Origin: Rhodanobacter sp. Root480
GTDB lineage: Bacteria; Pseudomonadota; Gammaproteobacteria; Xanthomonadales; Rhodanobacteraceae
NCBI RefSeq assembly: GCF_001426645.1
Contig: NZ_LMEX01000003.1
Span: 159,449-223,448 of the forward strand
Length of the DNA stretch: 64,000 nt
Direction of reading: 5' to 3'
Positions 16,564 to 25,703 of this stretch are shown here, in pieces (positions within the stretch are counted from its first letter, which is position 1; each line of letters starts with the position of its first letter). The notes beneath the pieces were generated by a model, which searched no databases, was not told the DNA's origin, and saw only the letters and a list, made by a program, of their open reading frames with translations. A program made the position numbers and the translations under genes.

Positions 16564-17985
16564 ATGAAACCCTTCCGTCCCGAACGTGCCCGCCTGCTGC
16601 ACGAGGTGCACGCCACGGTGCGCCTTGCGTTGCCGTTGATCGCGGCGCAATTGGCCGCCATCGGCAGCAACGTGATCGACGCGTTGCTGGCCGGCCACGT
16701 CAGCGCGCATGTACTGGGCGCGGTGGCGGTGGGCGCCAGCATCTGGTCGCTGGCGATCGTCAGCGGCATCGGCATGATGATGGCGGTGCCGCCGTCGGTG
16801 GCGCAGCTGGATGGCGCCGGCCGGCGCGGCGAGGTGGGCGCCGTGTTCCACCAGGCGCTGTGGCTGGCGCTGGGCATGGGCGTGCTGCTGTGGTTTGGGG
16901 TGCGCCATGCGGCGCCGCTGATCGACCTGATCGGGGTGACGCCCAGCCTGCGAGACGAGGTGCAGCGATTCCTGCTGGCGATCAGTTGGGGCGCACCCGC
17001 CTTGACCTGCTATTTCGCGCTGCGCGGTTTGTCCGAAGGCCTGTCGCTGACGCGGCCGTCGATGTATTTCAGCCTGGGCGGGCTGGTGCTGCTGGTGCCA
17101 CTGGGCTACGTGCTGATGTTCGGCAAGCTGGGCATCCCGCCGCAGGGCGCGCACGGCTGCGGCGTGGCCACCGCGACCGTGCTGTGGCTGGAAATGCTGG
17201 CATTCGGCTTCTACGTGCTGCGCCATCGCAACTATCGCGGGCTGGGCCTGTTCGACCGTTTCGAGCGGCCGCAGCTGCGCCGCATCGGCGCGCTGATCCA
17301 CATCGGCCTGCCGATGGCGGTGTCGCTGCTGGCTGAGGCAGGGTTGTTCGTGGCCACCGCGCTGATCATCGCCACGCTGGGCGAGGATGTGATTGCCAGC
17401 CACCAGGTGGCGCTCAACATCGCCTCGCTGTTCTTCATGATCCCGCTGGGGCTGGCGATGGCGATCACCGTGCGGGTGGGCAATGCGGTGGGTCGCGGCG
17501 ATGCGCGCGGCGTGCGTTACGCGGGTTTTTGCGGGATCGGGCTGACCCTGGTGACGCAGCTGTTTTCGGCCGGCCTGTTGCTGACCCTGCCGCACTACAT
17601 CGCCGTGCTCTACACCAACGACCCCAAGGTGATCGCGCTGGCGGTGCAACTGATCATGCTGGCGGGGCTGTTCCAGTTTTCCGACGGTGTCCAGGTGGCG
17701 TCCAACGGCGCACTGCGCGGGCTCAAGGACACCCGCATCCCGATGGCGATCACCCTGTTCGCGTACTGGATCATCGGCATGCCGGTGGGTTGGTGGCTGG
17801 CGTTCCACCACGGCCTGGGCGCGCGCGGCATGTGGATGGGGCTGATCGCCGGGTTGTCGGTGGCGGCGGTGATGCTGTTCACCCGTTTCTGGCGCAGCGC
17901 CTGGAAACAACGCTGGCGCGTGCATGACCACGGCGGCCCGACCGGCTACGCTGACACTTTGACCTCCGTGGAAGAACGCGCATGA
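16564..17985 (+). CDS. MATE family multidrug efflux transporter (NorM-like)
   Basis: A 473-residue inner membrane transporter with about 12 hydrophobic helices arranged as two similar halves, as in MATE/NorM proteins, which export cationic drugs in exchange for Na+ or H+. Typical features include the opening 'LPLIAAQLAAIGSNVIDALL' and 'LGEDVIASHQVALNIASLFF' at the start of the second half. The ATG at 16564 lies 32 bases after the inverted-repeat element, with only a weak ribosome site. Its stop overlaps the sppA start by four bases (ATGA), so the two are translationally coupled. Confidence 0.93.
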   Translation: MKPFRPERARLLHEVHATVRLALPLIAAQLAAIGSNVIDALLAGHVSAHVLGAVAVGASIWSLAIVSGIGMMMAVPPSVAQLDGAGRRGEVGAVFHQALWLALGMGVLLWFGVRHAAPLIDLIGVTPSLRDEVQRFLLAISWGAPALTCYFALRGLSEGLSLTRPSMYFSLGGLVLLVPLGYVLMFGKLGIPPQGAHGCGVATATVLWLEMLAFGFYVLRHRNYRGLGLFDRFERPQLRRIGALIHIGLPMAVSLLAEAGLFVATALIIATLGEDVIASHQVALNIASLFFMIPLGLAMAITVRVGNAVGRGDARGVRYAGFCGIGLTLVTQLFSAGLLLTLPHYIAVLYTNDPKVIALAVQLIMLAGLFQFSDGVQVASNGALRGLKDTRIPMAITLFAYWIIGMPVGWWLAFHHGLGARGMWMGLIAGLSVAAVMLFTRFWRSAWKQRWRVHDHGGPTGYADTLTSVEERA

Positions 17986-19859
17986 CGCCACCGCCCCCGC
18001 TCCGCCGTCGCCGTGGTTTCGGTGCGTTCCTGGCCACGCTGGGACGCGGCATCAACGTGGTCCGGCTGGTGATCATCAACCTGGTGTTCTTCGGCGTGCT
18101 GTTCGTGCTGCTGCTGGTGCTGACGGCCGGCATCGCCGGCAACCGCATGCAGCACACGGTGGAGGATCACAGCGTGCTGGTGCTGAAGCTGGACGGCCAA
18201 CTGGTCGAGCAGTACAGCATCGACCCGATGCAGCGCACGCTGGCGCGGCTGTCCGGCGAGGACCCCAAGCAGGTGCAGTTGCGCGACCTGGTCGGCGCCA
18301 TCGACGCGGCGGCGACCGACTCGCGGATCACTCGCATCCTGCTGCTGCCCGATGGCCTGCAGGGCGGCGGCTTTGCCGCGTTGCGCGAAGTGGGCGCGGC
18401 GCTGGACCGTTTCCGCGCGGCGGGCAAGCCGGTGATCGCGTGGGCGGTCAATCTCGACCAGGGCCAGTACTACCTCGCCGCGCACGCCGACCGCCTGCTG
18501 GTGGACCCGCAAGGCGGCGTGATGCTGACCGGGCTGGCCAACTACCGGCTGTTCTACAAGGACCTGCTGGACAAGCTGGGCGTGGACGTACACCTGTTCC
18601 GCGTGGGCGAATTCAAGAGCGCGGCCGAGCCGTACATCCTCGACCACGCCTCGGTCGAGTCGAAGGAGGCCGACAGCTACTGGATGAACGGGCTGTGGGA
18701 CCGCTACCTGGATGAAGTGGCGGCGTTGCGCAAGATCGCGCCGGCGACCCTGCGCGACGACATCGACCAACTGCCGCAACACATCGCCAGCACCCAGGGC
18801 GATCTGGCGCAACTGGCGCTGAACCAGCACCTGGTAGACGGCACCGCCACCCGCGCGGAACTGATCGCGATGCTGCGCAAGCAGGGCGTGCCGGCCGACA
18901 AGAAAGGGCACGGTTTCCGTGAGGTGAGCCTGTCGCGTTACGCCGCCGCCCAGCCCGATCGCGATGCTGCGCAGGCGCCGGGCGTCACCGTCGTGGTGGC
19001 CGAAGGCGAGATCACCGGTGGCAAGCAGTCGCCCGGGTCGATCGGCGGCGAATCCACCGCGGCGCTGATTCGCGCCGCGCGCGAGGATCGCAAGACAAAG
19101 GCGCTGGTGCTGCGGGTGAACTCGCCCGGCGGTGAAGTGTATGCGGCCGAGCAGATCCGTCGCGAAGTGGCACTGACCCGCGCGGCCGGCATTCCCGTGG
19201 TGGTCTCGATGGGCAACGTGGCGGCCAGCGGCGGCTACTGGATCTCGATGAACGCCAACCGCATTTTCGCCGAGCCCAACACCATCACCGGCTCGATCGG
19301 CATCTTCGGCCTGTTCTACACCGTGCCCGGCACGCTGGCGAAACTGGGCGTGCAGAGCGATGGCGTGGCCACCGGCCCGATGGCCGGCGCGTTCGACATC
19401 ACCCGCCCGCTGGACCCGAACGTGGGTGCGGTGATCCAGGCCATCATCAACAAGGGCTACCGCGACTTCGTGGGCAACGTGGCCACCGCGCGCGGCCAGA
19501 GCTATGCCGCCATCGACGCGATCGCCCAGGGCCGCGTGTGGACCGGCGAGCAGGCGCTGAAACGCGGGCTGGTCGATCAACTGGGCGGACTGCAGGACGC
19601 TATCGCCGATGCCGCCACGCGCGCCAAGCTGGGCAAGGATTACGGCGTGCGCTACCAGGAGACGCCGCTGGGCGGCATCGAACGCTTCATGCTCGGTTTC
19701 AGCCAGGGCGCCACGGTGCACATGCTGCAAAGCTGGGGCGTGCAACTGCCGCGCTGGTTTGCGCGGGTGCCGGCGATGACGGGGCCGTTGCGGCTGCTGC
19801 GCAACGCCGAGGCGGGCAAGCCGAACGTCTACGCCGACTGTTTCTGCGCGCCCTGGTAA
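17982..19859 (+). CDS. sppA: Signal peptide peptidase SppA, 67-kDa type
   Basis: A 625-residue membrane-bound protease of the long SppA type with tandem domains. One N-terminal transmembrane segment lies at about residues 25-50. The catalytic Lys is in 'RVGEFKSAAEPY' (about residue 211) in the first domain and the nucleophile Ser in 'NVAASGGYWIS' (about 414) in the second, as in E. coli SppA. The enzyme degrades cleaved signal peptides in the membrane. It starts within the MATE stop codon (ATGA overlap), forming a two-gene operon; no functional link between the two is known to me. Confidence 0.96.
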   Translation: MTPPPPLRRRRGFGAFLATLGRGINVVRLVIINLVFFGVLFVLLLVLTAGIAGNRMQHTVEDHSVLVLKLDGQLVEQYSIDPMQRTLARLSGEDPKQVQLRDLVGAIDAAATDSRITRILLLPDGLQGGGFAALREVGAALDRFRAAGKPVIAWAVNLDQGQYYLAAHADRLLVDPQGGVMLTGLANYRLFYKDLLDKLGVDVHLFRVGEFKSAAEPYILDHASVESKEADSYWMNGLWDRYLDEVAALRKIAPATLRDDIDQLPQHIASTQGDLAQLALNQHLVDGTATRAELIAMLRKQGVPADKKGHGFREVSLSRYAAAQPDRDAAQAPGVTVVVAEGEITGGKQSPGSIGGESTAALIRAAREDRKTKALVLRVNSPGGEVYAAEQIRREVALTRAAGIPVVVSMGNVAASGGYWISMNANRIFAEPNTITGSIGIFGLFYTVPGTLAKLGVQSDGVATGPMAGAFDITRPLDPNVGAVIQAIINKGYRDFVGNVATARGQSYAAIDAIAQGRVWTGEQALKRGLVDQLGGLQDAIADAATRAKLGKDYGVRYQETPLGGIERFMLGFSQGATVHMLQSWGVQLPRWFARVPAMTGPLRLLRNAEAGKPNVYADCFCAPW

Positions 19860-19865
19860 GCGGCC

Positions 19866-20711
19866 TCAGACCGGTGTGGCGGCGTAGTAGTCGCCATGCT
19901 GCTGCACCTGCACCGGCATGCCGAACGCCTCGCTCAAGGCGGCGCCGGTGAGCACCTCGGCCTTGCTGCCCTGACGCAGCACGCGGCCCTCGCGCAGCAA
20001 CAGCACCTGCGCGATTTCCGGCACGATCTCCTCCACGTGGTGGGTCACCAGCATCAACGTGGTGCCGCCACGGGCCAGCTCGCGCAGGTTTTCCAGGAAG
20101 TGGCGGCGGCTGGCCATGTCCAGCCCCGCGCACGGTTCGTCCAGCAGCAGCGCTCGCGGCCGGTGCACCAGCGCCCGCGCGATCAGCACGCGGCGCGCCT
20201 CGCCGGTGGACAGCGTGGCCATCGGCCGGCCGATCAGATGCGCCGCACCGATCTGCTCAAGCGCCTGCTGGGCCTGTTCGCGCATGCTGTCGCTGACCTG
20301 GTGGTCCAGCCCCAGCCCGCGCGCGGAGAAAAAGCCCGACACCACCGCGTCGAACACTTCCAGCGGCGCATCGCTGGTGTAGTCGAGCTGCAGCGCCGGC
20401 GACACGATGCCCAGCAGCTGGCGCAATGCGCTGACGTTCCAGCGGTCACGGCCGAACACGCTGACGTTGGGGCCACCGCCATCGGTGCGTACCAGCGGAT
20501 ACAGCTGGCGTGCGATCAACTGCACCAGGGTGGATTTGCCCGAACCGTTGGCGCCCAGGATCACGGTGTGCTGCCCCGCGTCCACCTGCAGACTGAGCCG
20601 GTCCAGGATCAGCCGCGCGCCGCGCATCACGCTGGCCTGGTCGATGCGCAGCACCGGCGCATCGGCAGCGACGTCAGCGTGGGGCGGGGCGGTGATGGGG
20701 GAGGAGCTCAT
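19866..20711 (-). CDS. Orphan ABC transporter ATPase (COG1119, ModF/PhrA-like)
   Basis: A single ABC ATPase domain of 281 residues. Walker A is GANGSGKST at about 53-61, the Q-loop region contains 'LGIVSPALQLDYTSDA', the signature is LSTGE near 166, and Walker B is 'RALLLDEPCAGLD'. This resembles COG1119 proteins annotated as molybdenum transport or photorepair ATPases. No permease or binding protein is adjacent, so the partner is unknown. The ATG at 20711 is chosen; the frame is open upstream to 20780 but without conserved sequence. It is convergent with sppA, only six bases apart. Confidence 0.88.
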   Translation of the reverse strand: MSSSPITAPPHADVAADAPVLRIDQASVMRGARLILDRLSLQVDAGQHTVILGANGSGKSTLVQLIARQLYPLVRTDGGGPNVSVFGRDRWNVSALRQLLGIVSPALQLDYTSDAPLEVFDAVVSGFFSARGLGLDHQVSDSMREQAQQALEQIGAAHLIGRPMATLSTGEARRVLIARALVHRPRALLLDEPCAGLDMASRRHFLENLRELARGGTTLMLVTHHVEEIVPEIAQVLLLREGRVLRQGSKAEVLTGAALSEAFGMPVQVQQHGDYYAATPV

Positions 20712-20773
20712 GCGATGGCCGGGTAATGAATGGACGGCCATTATCGGTGATCGCGGTGATCGGCCAAAGCTGC

Positions 20774-20885
20774 AGATCAAGAGCGACCCCTCCCCAGTCC
20801 TTCCCTGCGAAGCAGGGAGGGAGCGAAACGCTGGCAGCTTCTGGCTCCTCCCCCTGCGCGGAGGGGGAGGTTGGCGACCGCAGGG
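20774..20885. repeat. GC-rich hairpin repeat, second copy
   Basis: Contains 'gatcaagagcgacccctccc', a 'ccctgcgaagcaggg' hairpin and a 'ctccccctgcgcggaggggg' hairpin. The 'gatcaagagcga' start recurs at 63980 and the hairpin types at 10337-10437. Confidence 0.7.
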
Positions 20886-20925
20886 AGTCCTTCAGGTGAG
20901 GGGGTTGCCTGCGCTGGCCGTTGGC

Positions 20926-21138
20926 CTATTCCGTCGCCGCGTCGATCTGTTTGCGTTGCTCCGCCGCGTGATCATCCACCGTTTTCTGCACATCGCGGGC
21001 GCGTTGCTCGCTGGCTTTCAGCGCATCGAACGGCGTACTGGCCTGCGGCTTGGGTGGATCGCCGGGCGGCGGCGCGGGCGTGCCGGAGCAGCCGGCCAGG
21101 GCGAACAGGCACAACAGCGGCAGGGCGATGGTTTTCAT
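20926..21138 (-). CDS. Small predicted lipoprotein
   Basis: A 70-residue protein with a lipoprotein signal ending in the lipobox LAGC (lipidated Cys17), a Pro-rich linker ('APPPGDPPKPQ') and a charged, probably helical tail with many Ala, Lys, Gln and Asp residues. It is probably anchored in the outer membrane. No named family was recognised. It is divergent from the SDR gene at 21222. Confidence 0.75.
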   Translation of the reverse strand: MKTIALPLLCLFALAGCSGTPAPPPGDPPKPQASTPFDALKASEQRARDVQKTVDDHAAEQRKQIDAATE

Positions 21139-21221
21139 GCGCGTGATCCGTCGGCGGCGGTAAGCGTCGAGTGTTGCGCCGCTGGCTGGCTGGCGGCAAG
21201 CCGTCGTGTAAGCTTCCGCGC

Positions 21222-22004
21222 ATGAACAGCCGCATCGACGCCTGGCAGCTGCAAGGCCATACCGCCCTGATCACCGGTGCCAGCAAGGGCATCGGCTACG
21301 CCACCGCCCGCGAGCTGGCCGGGCTGGGCGCGAACCTGCTGCTGGTGGCGCGTGACGAGGATTATCTGGAACAGGTTCGCGTGGAGCTGGCCGACGATTT
21401 CCCCGCCAGCGACGTGCTGGCGTTCGGCGCCGACCTGGCCGAACCGGAGGACCGGTTGGCCGTGTTCGACTGGATTGCCGACTTGGGTGCGCCGCTGTCG
21501 CTGCTGATCAACAACGTGGGCGGCAATGTGGTGAAGCCCACGCTGGAATACGGCGAAGCCGAATGGCGCGGCATCTTCGAGCAGAACCTGTTTTCCGCCT
21601 TCGAGATGTGCCGGCTGGCGCATCCGCAACTGGCGCAGCACGCGCATGCGGCGATCGTGAATGTGGGTTCGGTGTCCGGCGCCACGCATGTGCGCACCGG
21701 CTCCCCCTACGGCATGAGCAAGGCCGCGCTTCACCAGCTCACCCGCAACCTGGCGGCGGAATGGGCGGTGGACGGCATCCGCGTCAACGCGGTGGCGCCG
21801 TGGTACATCCGCACGCAACGCTCGGAGCCGGCCCTGCTGGATGAGGATTACCTGGACGAAGTGCTGGAGCGCACGCCACTGAAACGCATCGGCGAACCGG
21901 AAGAAGTGGCCGCCGCCATCGCCTTCCTGTGCCTGCCGGCCGCCAGCTATGTCACCGGGCAGGTGTTGGGCGTGGATGGGGGTTTTTTGAATTACGGGTT
22001 TTGA
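21222..22004 (+). CDS. SDR family oxidoreductase, tropinone reductase-like
   Basis: A 260-residue classical short-chain dehydrogenase. The cofactor motif TGASKGIG is at 18-25, NNVG near 99, and the active site is Ser near 149 with Tyr163 and Lys167 in 'YGMSKAALHQ'. The C-terminus 'VTGQVLGVDGGFLNYGF' is characteristic of the plant tropinone reductase-like subgroup that is common in bacteria. NADP(H) use is likely from the Arg after the second strand ('VARDEDYLEQ'). The start MNSRIDAWQLQG is chosen because it gives the normal length. Substrate unknown. Confidence 0.9.
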   Translation: MNSRIDAWQLQGHTALITGASKGIGYATARELAGLGANLLLVARDEDYLEQVRVELADDFPASDVLAFGADLAEPEDRLAVFDWIADLGAPLSLLINNVGGNVVKPTLEYGEAEWRGIFEQNLFSAFEMCRLAHPQLAQHAHAAIVNVGSVSGATHVRTGSPYGMSKAALHQLTRNLAAEWAVDGIRVNAVAPWYIRTQRSEPALLDEDYLDEVLERTPLKRIGEPEEVAAAIAFLCLPAASYVTGQVLGVDGGFLNYGF

Positions 22005-22058
22005 GGGGCCGGGAATAGGGAATCGGGAATGGGGAATCGCAAAGGCGTCGCGCGCCTT

Positions 22059-22140
22059 GTGGGAGCGACTTCAGTCGCGATGCTTTTCCAAATCCCGAAT
22101 CCCGGCTCCAAGAGCATCGCGGCTGAAGCCGCTCCCACAG
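22059..22140. repeat. REP-like inverted pair
   Basis: Left arm 'gggagcgacttcagtcgcga' within 22059-22087 and right arm 'gcatcgcggctgaagccgct' within 22110-22140 are inverted copies, forming a BIME-like unit. The loop and left flank contain 'gggaatc' reiterations (about 22013-22040 and 22092-22104). Confidence 0.88.
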
Positions 22141-22163
22141 TCACAGCCCCATCGGTACCACCG

Positions 22164-23108
22164 TCAGAACCGCACCTCATGCTCCTCGGCGGCGAAGCCC
22201 AAAGTGACGGCGCCTTCGCCCACGTTGACCATGCCGGTGATGCTCATCGGCGCCTCAGTCAGCATGACGCCGGTTTCCGCGCACGCCGCGCGCAGCTCGG
22301 TATAGCCGGGCAGCTGCGCCAGCACGGCCAGGTCGCCGCCGTAGCTCACGCACATCGCCGGTACCAACAGGCCGGCACGCACGCGCTGGATGGCGTGGTC
22401 GAACAGCATCTGCGCGCCCTGCTCGAAGCCGCGGGCCTTGCCCACCGGGCCGGTTTCGCCGCGATGGCATTGCAGGATGGGTTTGATGTCCAGCGCCGAA
22501 CCCAGCATCGCGCTGACCAGGCCCACGCTGCGGTCGTTCTTTTTCTTGGCGCGGGCGCGCAGGTAATACAGGTCGCGCGGCAGCATGTAGCCGTAGGTGT
22601 TGTTGGCCACGTGCAGCAGCCGCTCGCGGATCGCGGCCGGGGGCTCATCGGCGTCGATCATCCGCACCGCCTCGATGGTGGCGGGCCCTTCGGCGGCGAA
22701 GAGGTTGCGCGTGTCGATCACCCGCATCATGAACGGCCCGGGCATGCCGGCCTGTTTGCGCACCTCGCGATAGCTCTTGAGGATGGCGAAGCTGGCGCGG
22801 TTGACGTGATCGAAGATCGGGCTGCGGGTGGCGGTGATGGTGAGGCAGAACACGCAGTCCTGCTCCAGCACCAACCGCTCCAGAAACAGGTTCTCGATCT
22901 GGCGCACCGAACAGGGCTCGGTTTCCGCCGAATGGCTGCGGCTGCCCAGCTGGCGATCCAGGAAACGCTGGATCTCGGCCGGGTTGCGCTCATCCAGAAA
23001 CGTCTCGTCGTCCACCTTCACCGCGATCGGCATCACCACGATGTTGTGTTGCTGCAGGAAAGCCTGCGGCAGATCGCAGGACGCATCGACAGCCAGACCC
23101 ATGCGCAT
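22164..23108 (-). CDS. DegV family fatty-acid-binding protein
   Basis: A 314-residue protein with the DegV two-domain fold: 'GLAVDASCDLPQAFLQQHNI' at the N-terminus, 'CLTITATRSPIFDHV' near 90, and 'DTRNLFAAEGPATIEAVRMI' in the middle. DegV/FakB proteins bind a fatty acid for phosphorylation by FakA; no fakA is visible nearby and Xanthomonadales members may have another role. The start is the ATG giving MRMGLAVDAS, complementary to 23106-23108. It is divergent from the AMP nucleosidase gene across 132 bases. Confidence 0.88.
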   Translation of the reverse strand: MRMGLAVDASCDLPQAFLQQHNIVVMPIAVKVDDETFLDERNPAEIQRFLDRQLGSRSHSAETEPCSVRQIENLFLERLVLEQDCVFCLTITATRSPIFDHVNRASFAILKSYREVRKQAGMPGPFMMRVIDTRNLFAAEGPATIEAVRMIDADEPPAAIRERLLHVANNTYGYMLPRDLYYLRARAKKKNDRSVGLVSAMLGSALDIKPILQCHRGETGPVGKARGFEQGAQMLFDHAIQRVRAGLLVPAMCVSYGGDLAVLAQLPGYTELRAACAETGVMLTEAPMSITGMVNVGEGAVTLGFAAEEHEVRF

Positions 23109-23240
23109 CACATGTCCCCTGCTACGTGTTTTAGGACTGAACATAGCATGTGGCCCCGAACGAAAGTCCACGTGACACCGCCTATCCGCGCCGCGCATTA
23201 AGCTGGCGGCCACACCGCAAGAAATGCAGGCATCTTTTCG

Positions 23241-24032
23241 ATGAAAGACAAGCAGGAGATCGTTTCCAACTGGCTGCCGCGTTACACCGGCACCGCGCTG
23301 GGTGAGTTCGGCGAGCACGTGTTGCTGACCAATTTCGGCAACTACGTGGAGCTGTTCGCGCAGTGGCACGGGGTGGAAGTGAAGGGCCGCGACCGGCCGA
23401 TGCCCAACGCCACCGCCGACGGCATCACCCTGATCAACTTCGGCATGGGCAGCCCCAACGCGGCCACCGTGATGGACCTGCTCAGCGCGATCTGCCCGAA
23501 GGCGGCGCTGTTCCTGGGCAAGTGCGGCGGGGTGAAGAAAAAGAACCAGTTGGGCGACCTGGTGTTGCCCATCGCGGCGATCCGCGGCGAGGGCACCAGC
23601 AACGATTACCTGCTGCCGGAAGTGCCCGCGCTGCCGGCGTTCCAGCTGCAGCGCGCGGTGTCCACCATGATCCGCGACTTGGGTCACGACTACTGGACCG
23701 GCACGGTGTACACCACCAACCGCCGCGTGTGGGAGCACGACGAGGTGTTCAAGGATTACCTGCGCCGCACCCGCTGCATGGCAGTGGACATGGAAACGGC
23801 CACCATCTTCGCCGCCGGCTTCGCCAACAAGATCCCCTGCGGCGCGCTGCTGCTGGTATCGGACCAGCCAATGATTCCCGAGGGCGTGAAAACCGAGGCC
23901 AGCGACCGCGGCGTCACCTCGCAATTCGTGGAGGCGCACATCCGCATCGGCATCGAGGCGTTGAAGCTGGTGCGCCGCAACGGTCGCAGCGTGAAGCACC
24001 TGCGTTTCGAGGAGGAATACGACGGCGATTGA
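23241..24032 (+). CDS. amn: AMP nucleosidase, short form
   Basis: A 263-residue nucleoside phosphorylase-fold enzyme corresponding to the catalytic half of E. coli Amn. Motifs are 'INFGMGSPNAATVMDLLSA', 'LGKCGGVKKKNQLGDLVLP', 'RGEGTSNDYL' and 'CMAVDMETATIFAAGFANKI'. It hydrolyses AMP to adenine and ribose 5-phosphate. The short form without the N-terminal regulatory domain is, as far as I recall, usual in Xanthomonadales and Bacteroidetes. No partner gene is adjacent. Confidence 0.9.
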   Translation: MKDKQEIVSNWLPRYTGTALGEFGEHVLLTNFGNYVELFAQWHGVEVKGRDRPMPNATADGITLINFGMGSPNAATVMDLLSAICPKAALFLGKCGGVKKKNQLGDLVLPIAAIRGEGTSNDYLLPEVPALPAFQLQRAVSTMIRDLGHDYWTGTVYTTNRRVWEHDEVFKDYLRRTRCMAVDMETATIFAAGFANKIPCGALLLVSDQPMIPEGVKTEASDRGVTSQFVEAHIRIGIEALKLVRRNGRSVKHLRFEEEYDGD

Positions 24033-24055
24033 ATCGCCGTCGCGGGGTCATCCCA

Positions 24056-24979
24056 TCAATAGCGCGGCACGCTGGTGTCGATCTCGCGCGCCCACGTCTC
24101 CATGCCGCCTTCCACGTTGTGCACGTTACTGAAGCCGTGCGCGGCGAAGCGCTCGGCCATTGCGCGGCTGGAGACACCGAAGTGGCAGATGAACGCCAGC
24201 GCGGTGTCTTTCGGCAGCGTGGCCAGTTGCTCGAAACCTTCCTCTTCCAGCACCCGTGCCTGCGCCAGCGGCGCGGCCTTGGCGCGATCCGCGGCGGGGC
24301 GCACGTCGACCAGGGTGATGTCGTTGGCGGCGAGCCGGTCTTTCAGCTGCTGCACGGTGAGCATGCCGACTTCCTGCGCGCCGGGGAATTTCAGGCTGAG
24401 GCCCTCGCCCTGCACGGTGGATACCCAGTCGATCACGATGCCGCGGGCGCGCTGGGCGCTGGCCGGGTCGAAATGCACTTCCAGCCCGTTCGAAACCGCC
24501 ACGATGTCGTGGTCGCCGGCCGGCGCCAACTGGAACCCGGCGCTGTGGTCGGGGCCGATCTCCAGATGCAGCGCCACGCCCTGCGCATTGGCCGTGCCCT
24601 GGCGGATCGCCTCGGCGGCGGCGTCGGTGATGGTGATTTCCGGCGGCGTGCGGTCCGGTGCGGCAGCACCGAACAAGGTGTGCAGCTCACCGCTGCCGTA
24701 CATCTGGCGGATGATGTCGGCGCCGCCCACCAGTTCGCCTTCCACATAAAGCTGCGGGATCGTGGGCCACTCGCCGTAGAGCTTGATGCCCTCGCGGATT
24801 TCCGGGTCTTCCAGCACGTTGACAGTGTGGTACTCGGGCAGCAGCTCGTTGAGCGTGTTGGTGGCCGCGGCGGAGAAACCGCACATCGGCTGCTGGCGGT
24901 CGCCCTTCATGAACAGCACCACGCGGTGGTCCTTGAGCAGGGTCTGGATGCGTTCGCGGGTGGCGCTGTCGAGGGACAT
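24056..24979 (-). CDS. Grx4-type monothiol glutaredoxin fused to a degenerate A-type domain and a rhodanese
   Basis: A 307-residue three-domain protein. Residues 1-105 are a monothiol glutaredoxin of the Grx4/GrxD class, with Cys33 in 'MCGFS' and 'WPTIPQLYVEGELVGGADII'. Residues about 112-205 resemble the HesB/IscA fold ('ITITDAAAEAIRQG') but lack all three Fe-S Cys. Residues about 210-307 are a rhodanese with the active loop 'CHFGVSSR' (Cys near 264) and a final 'NVEGGMETW'. The combination suggests iron-sulfur or thiol trafficking in the cytosol. The start at ATG 24979 is preceded by 'cggagcctcccc', a modest ribosome site. Confidence 0.9.
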   Translation of the reverse strand: MSLDSATRERIQTLLKDHRVVLFMKGDRQQPMCGFSAAATNTLNELLPEYHTVNVLEDPEIREGIKLYGEWPTIPQLYVEGELVGGADIIRQMYGSGELHTLFGAAAPDRTPPEITITDAAAEAIRQGTANAQGVALHLEIGPDHSAGFQLAPAGDHDIVAVSNGLEVHFDPASAQRARGIVIDWVSTVQGEGLSLKFPGAQEVGMLTVQQLKDRLAANDITLVDVRPAADRAKAAPLAQARVLEEEGFEQLATLPKDTALAFICHFGVSSRAMAERFAAHGFSNVHNVEGGMETWAREIDTSVPRY

Positions 24980-25079
24980 GGGGAGGCTCCGGAAAAGGGG
25001 GTAATGATACGCCGCCTGATATGTGGGGGCCTTGTCGCCGATCAAGGCGCCGCGGGCGGTGGCCGTGCGAGAAGCGTGG

Positions 25080-25703
25080 TTATCGGGCCAGCGCGGCGCG
25101 CACGGCGGGCGCGATGGCCTCGACCCAGGCTGCGTACTGGGCGCCCGATGGGTGCAGGCCATCAGCCACGACGTCGTCGGGCCGCTGGCGGGAAATCGCC
25201 GTGACATCGACCCAACGGGCGCCGGCACGGACGCTTTCGACGCGGGCGATGGCGTTGTAAACGTCCAGTTCGGCGGCGATGGTGGCGCCGTCGCGTTGTT
25301 GCTCGCGGGCGAAGCGGGTGACGCCCCAGTCGGGAATCGACACCACCACCACGCGTCCCGGCCGGTGGTCGGCCAGTGCGATGGCGCGCTGCAGCAGTGC
25401 GGCGAACTCGTCGTGGTACCCGGCGGCCGGGTGGCCGCGGTACTGGTTGTTCACCCCGATCTGCAGGGTGACCAGATCCCAGCCCGGCACCAGCGCGGCG
25501 GCGTCCATGCCCGCCGCCAGTTCGTCGGTGGTCCAGCCGGTGACCGCCACGATGCGCGGCGGGTCGATGGCGATGCCGTCATCGCGCAGTTGCCGGCGCA
25601 ACTGCGCCGGCCAGCTGGCATCGGCGGGCACACCTTCGCCCACCGTATAGGAATCGCCCAGGGCGAGGTGGCGGAGCGGCATGGCGGCCGGCCCGCCGGT
25701 CAT
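25080..25703 (-). CDS. SGNH/GDSL-type esterase
   Basis: A 207-residue SGNH hydrolase. Block I is 'ALGDSYTVGEG' (nucleophile Ser18), block III is 'IGVNNQYRG' (Asn), and block V is 'DGLHPSGAQY' (Asp and His near the C-terminus). No signal peptide is evident, so it may be cytosolic, acting as a lysophospholipase, thioesterase or deacetylase. Its start codon overlaps the aminotransferase stop as TGATG, indicating translational coupling. An alternative internal start is MPLRHLALGD. Confidence 0.87.
   Translation of the reverse strand: MTGGPAAMPLRHLALGDSYTVGEGVPADASWPAQLRRQLRDDGIAIDPPRIVAVTGWTTDELAAGMDAAALVPGWDLVTLQIGVNNQYRGHPAAGYHDEFAALLQRAIALADHRPGRVVVVSIPDWGVTRFAREQQRDGATIAAELDVYNAIARVESVRAGARWVDVTAISRQRPDDVVADGLHPSGAQYAAWVEAIAPAVRAALAR

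Noticed and set aside
17946..19745. A 599-codon open frame antisense to sppA
   Set aside because: His/Arg/Gln-rich translation typical of the antisense of a GC-rich gene; sppA on the other strand is intact and conserved.
22029..23201. A plus-strand open frame starting in the REP element and running antisense to degV
   Set aside because: It begins with the repeat-derived peptide and continues as an antisense shadow.
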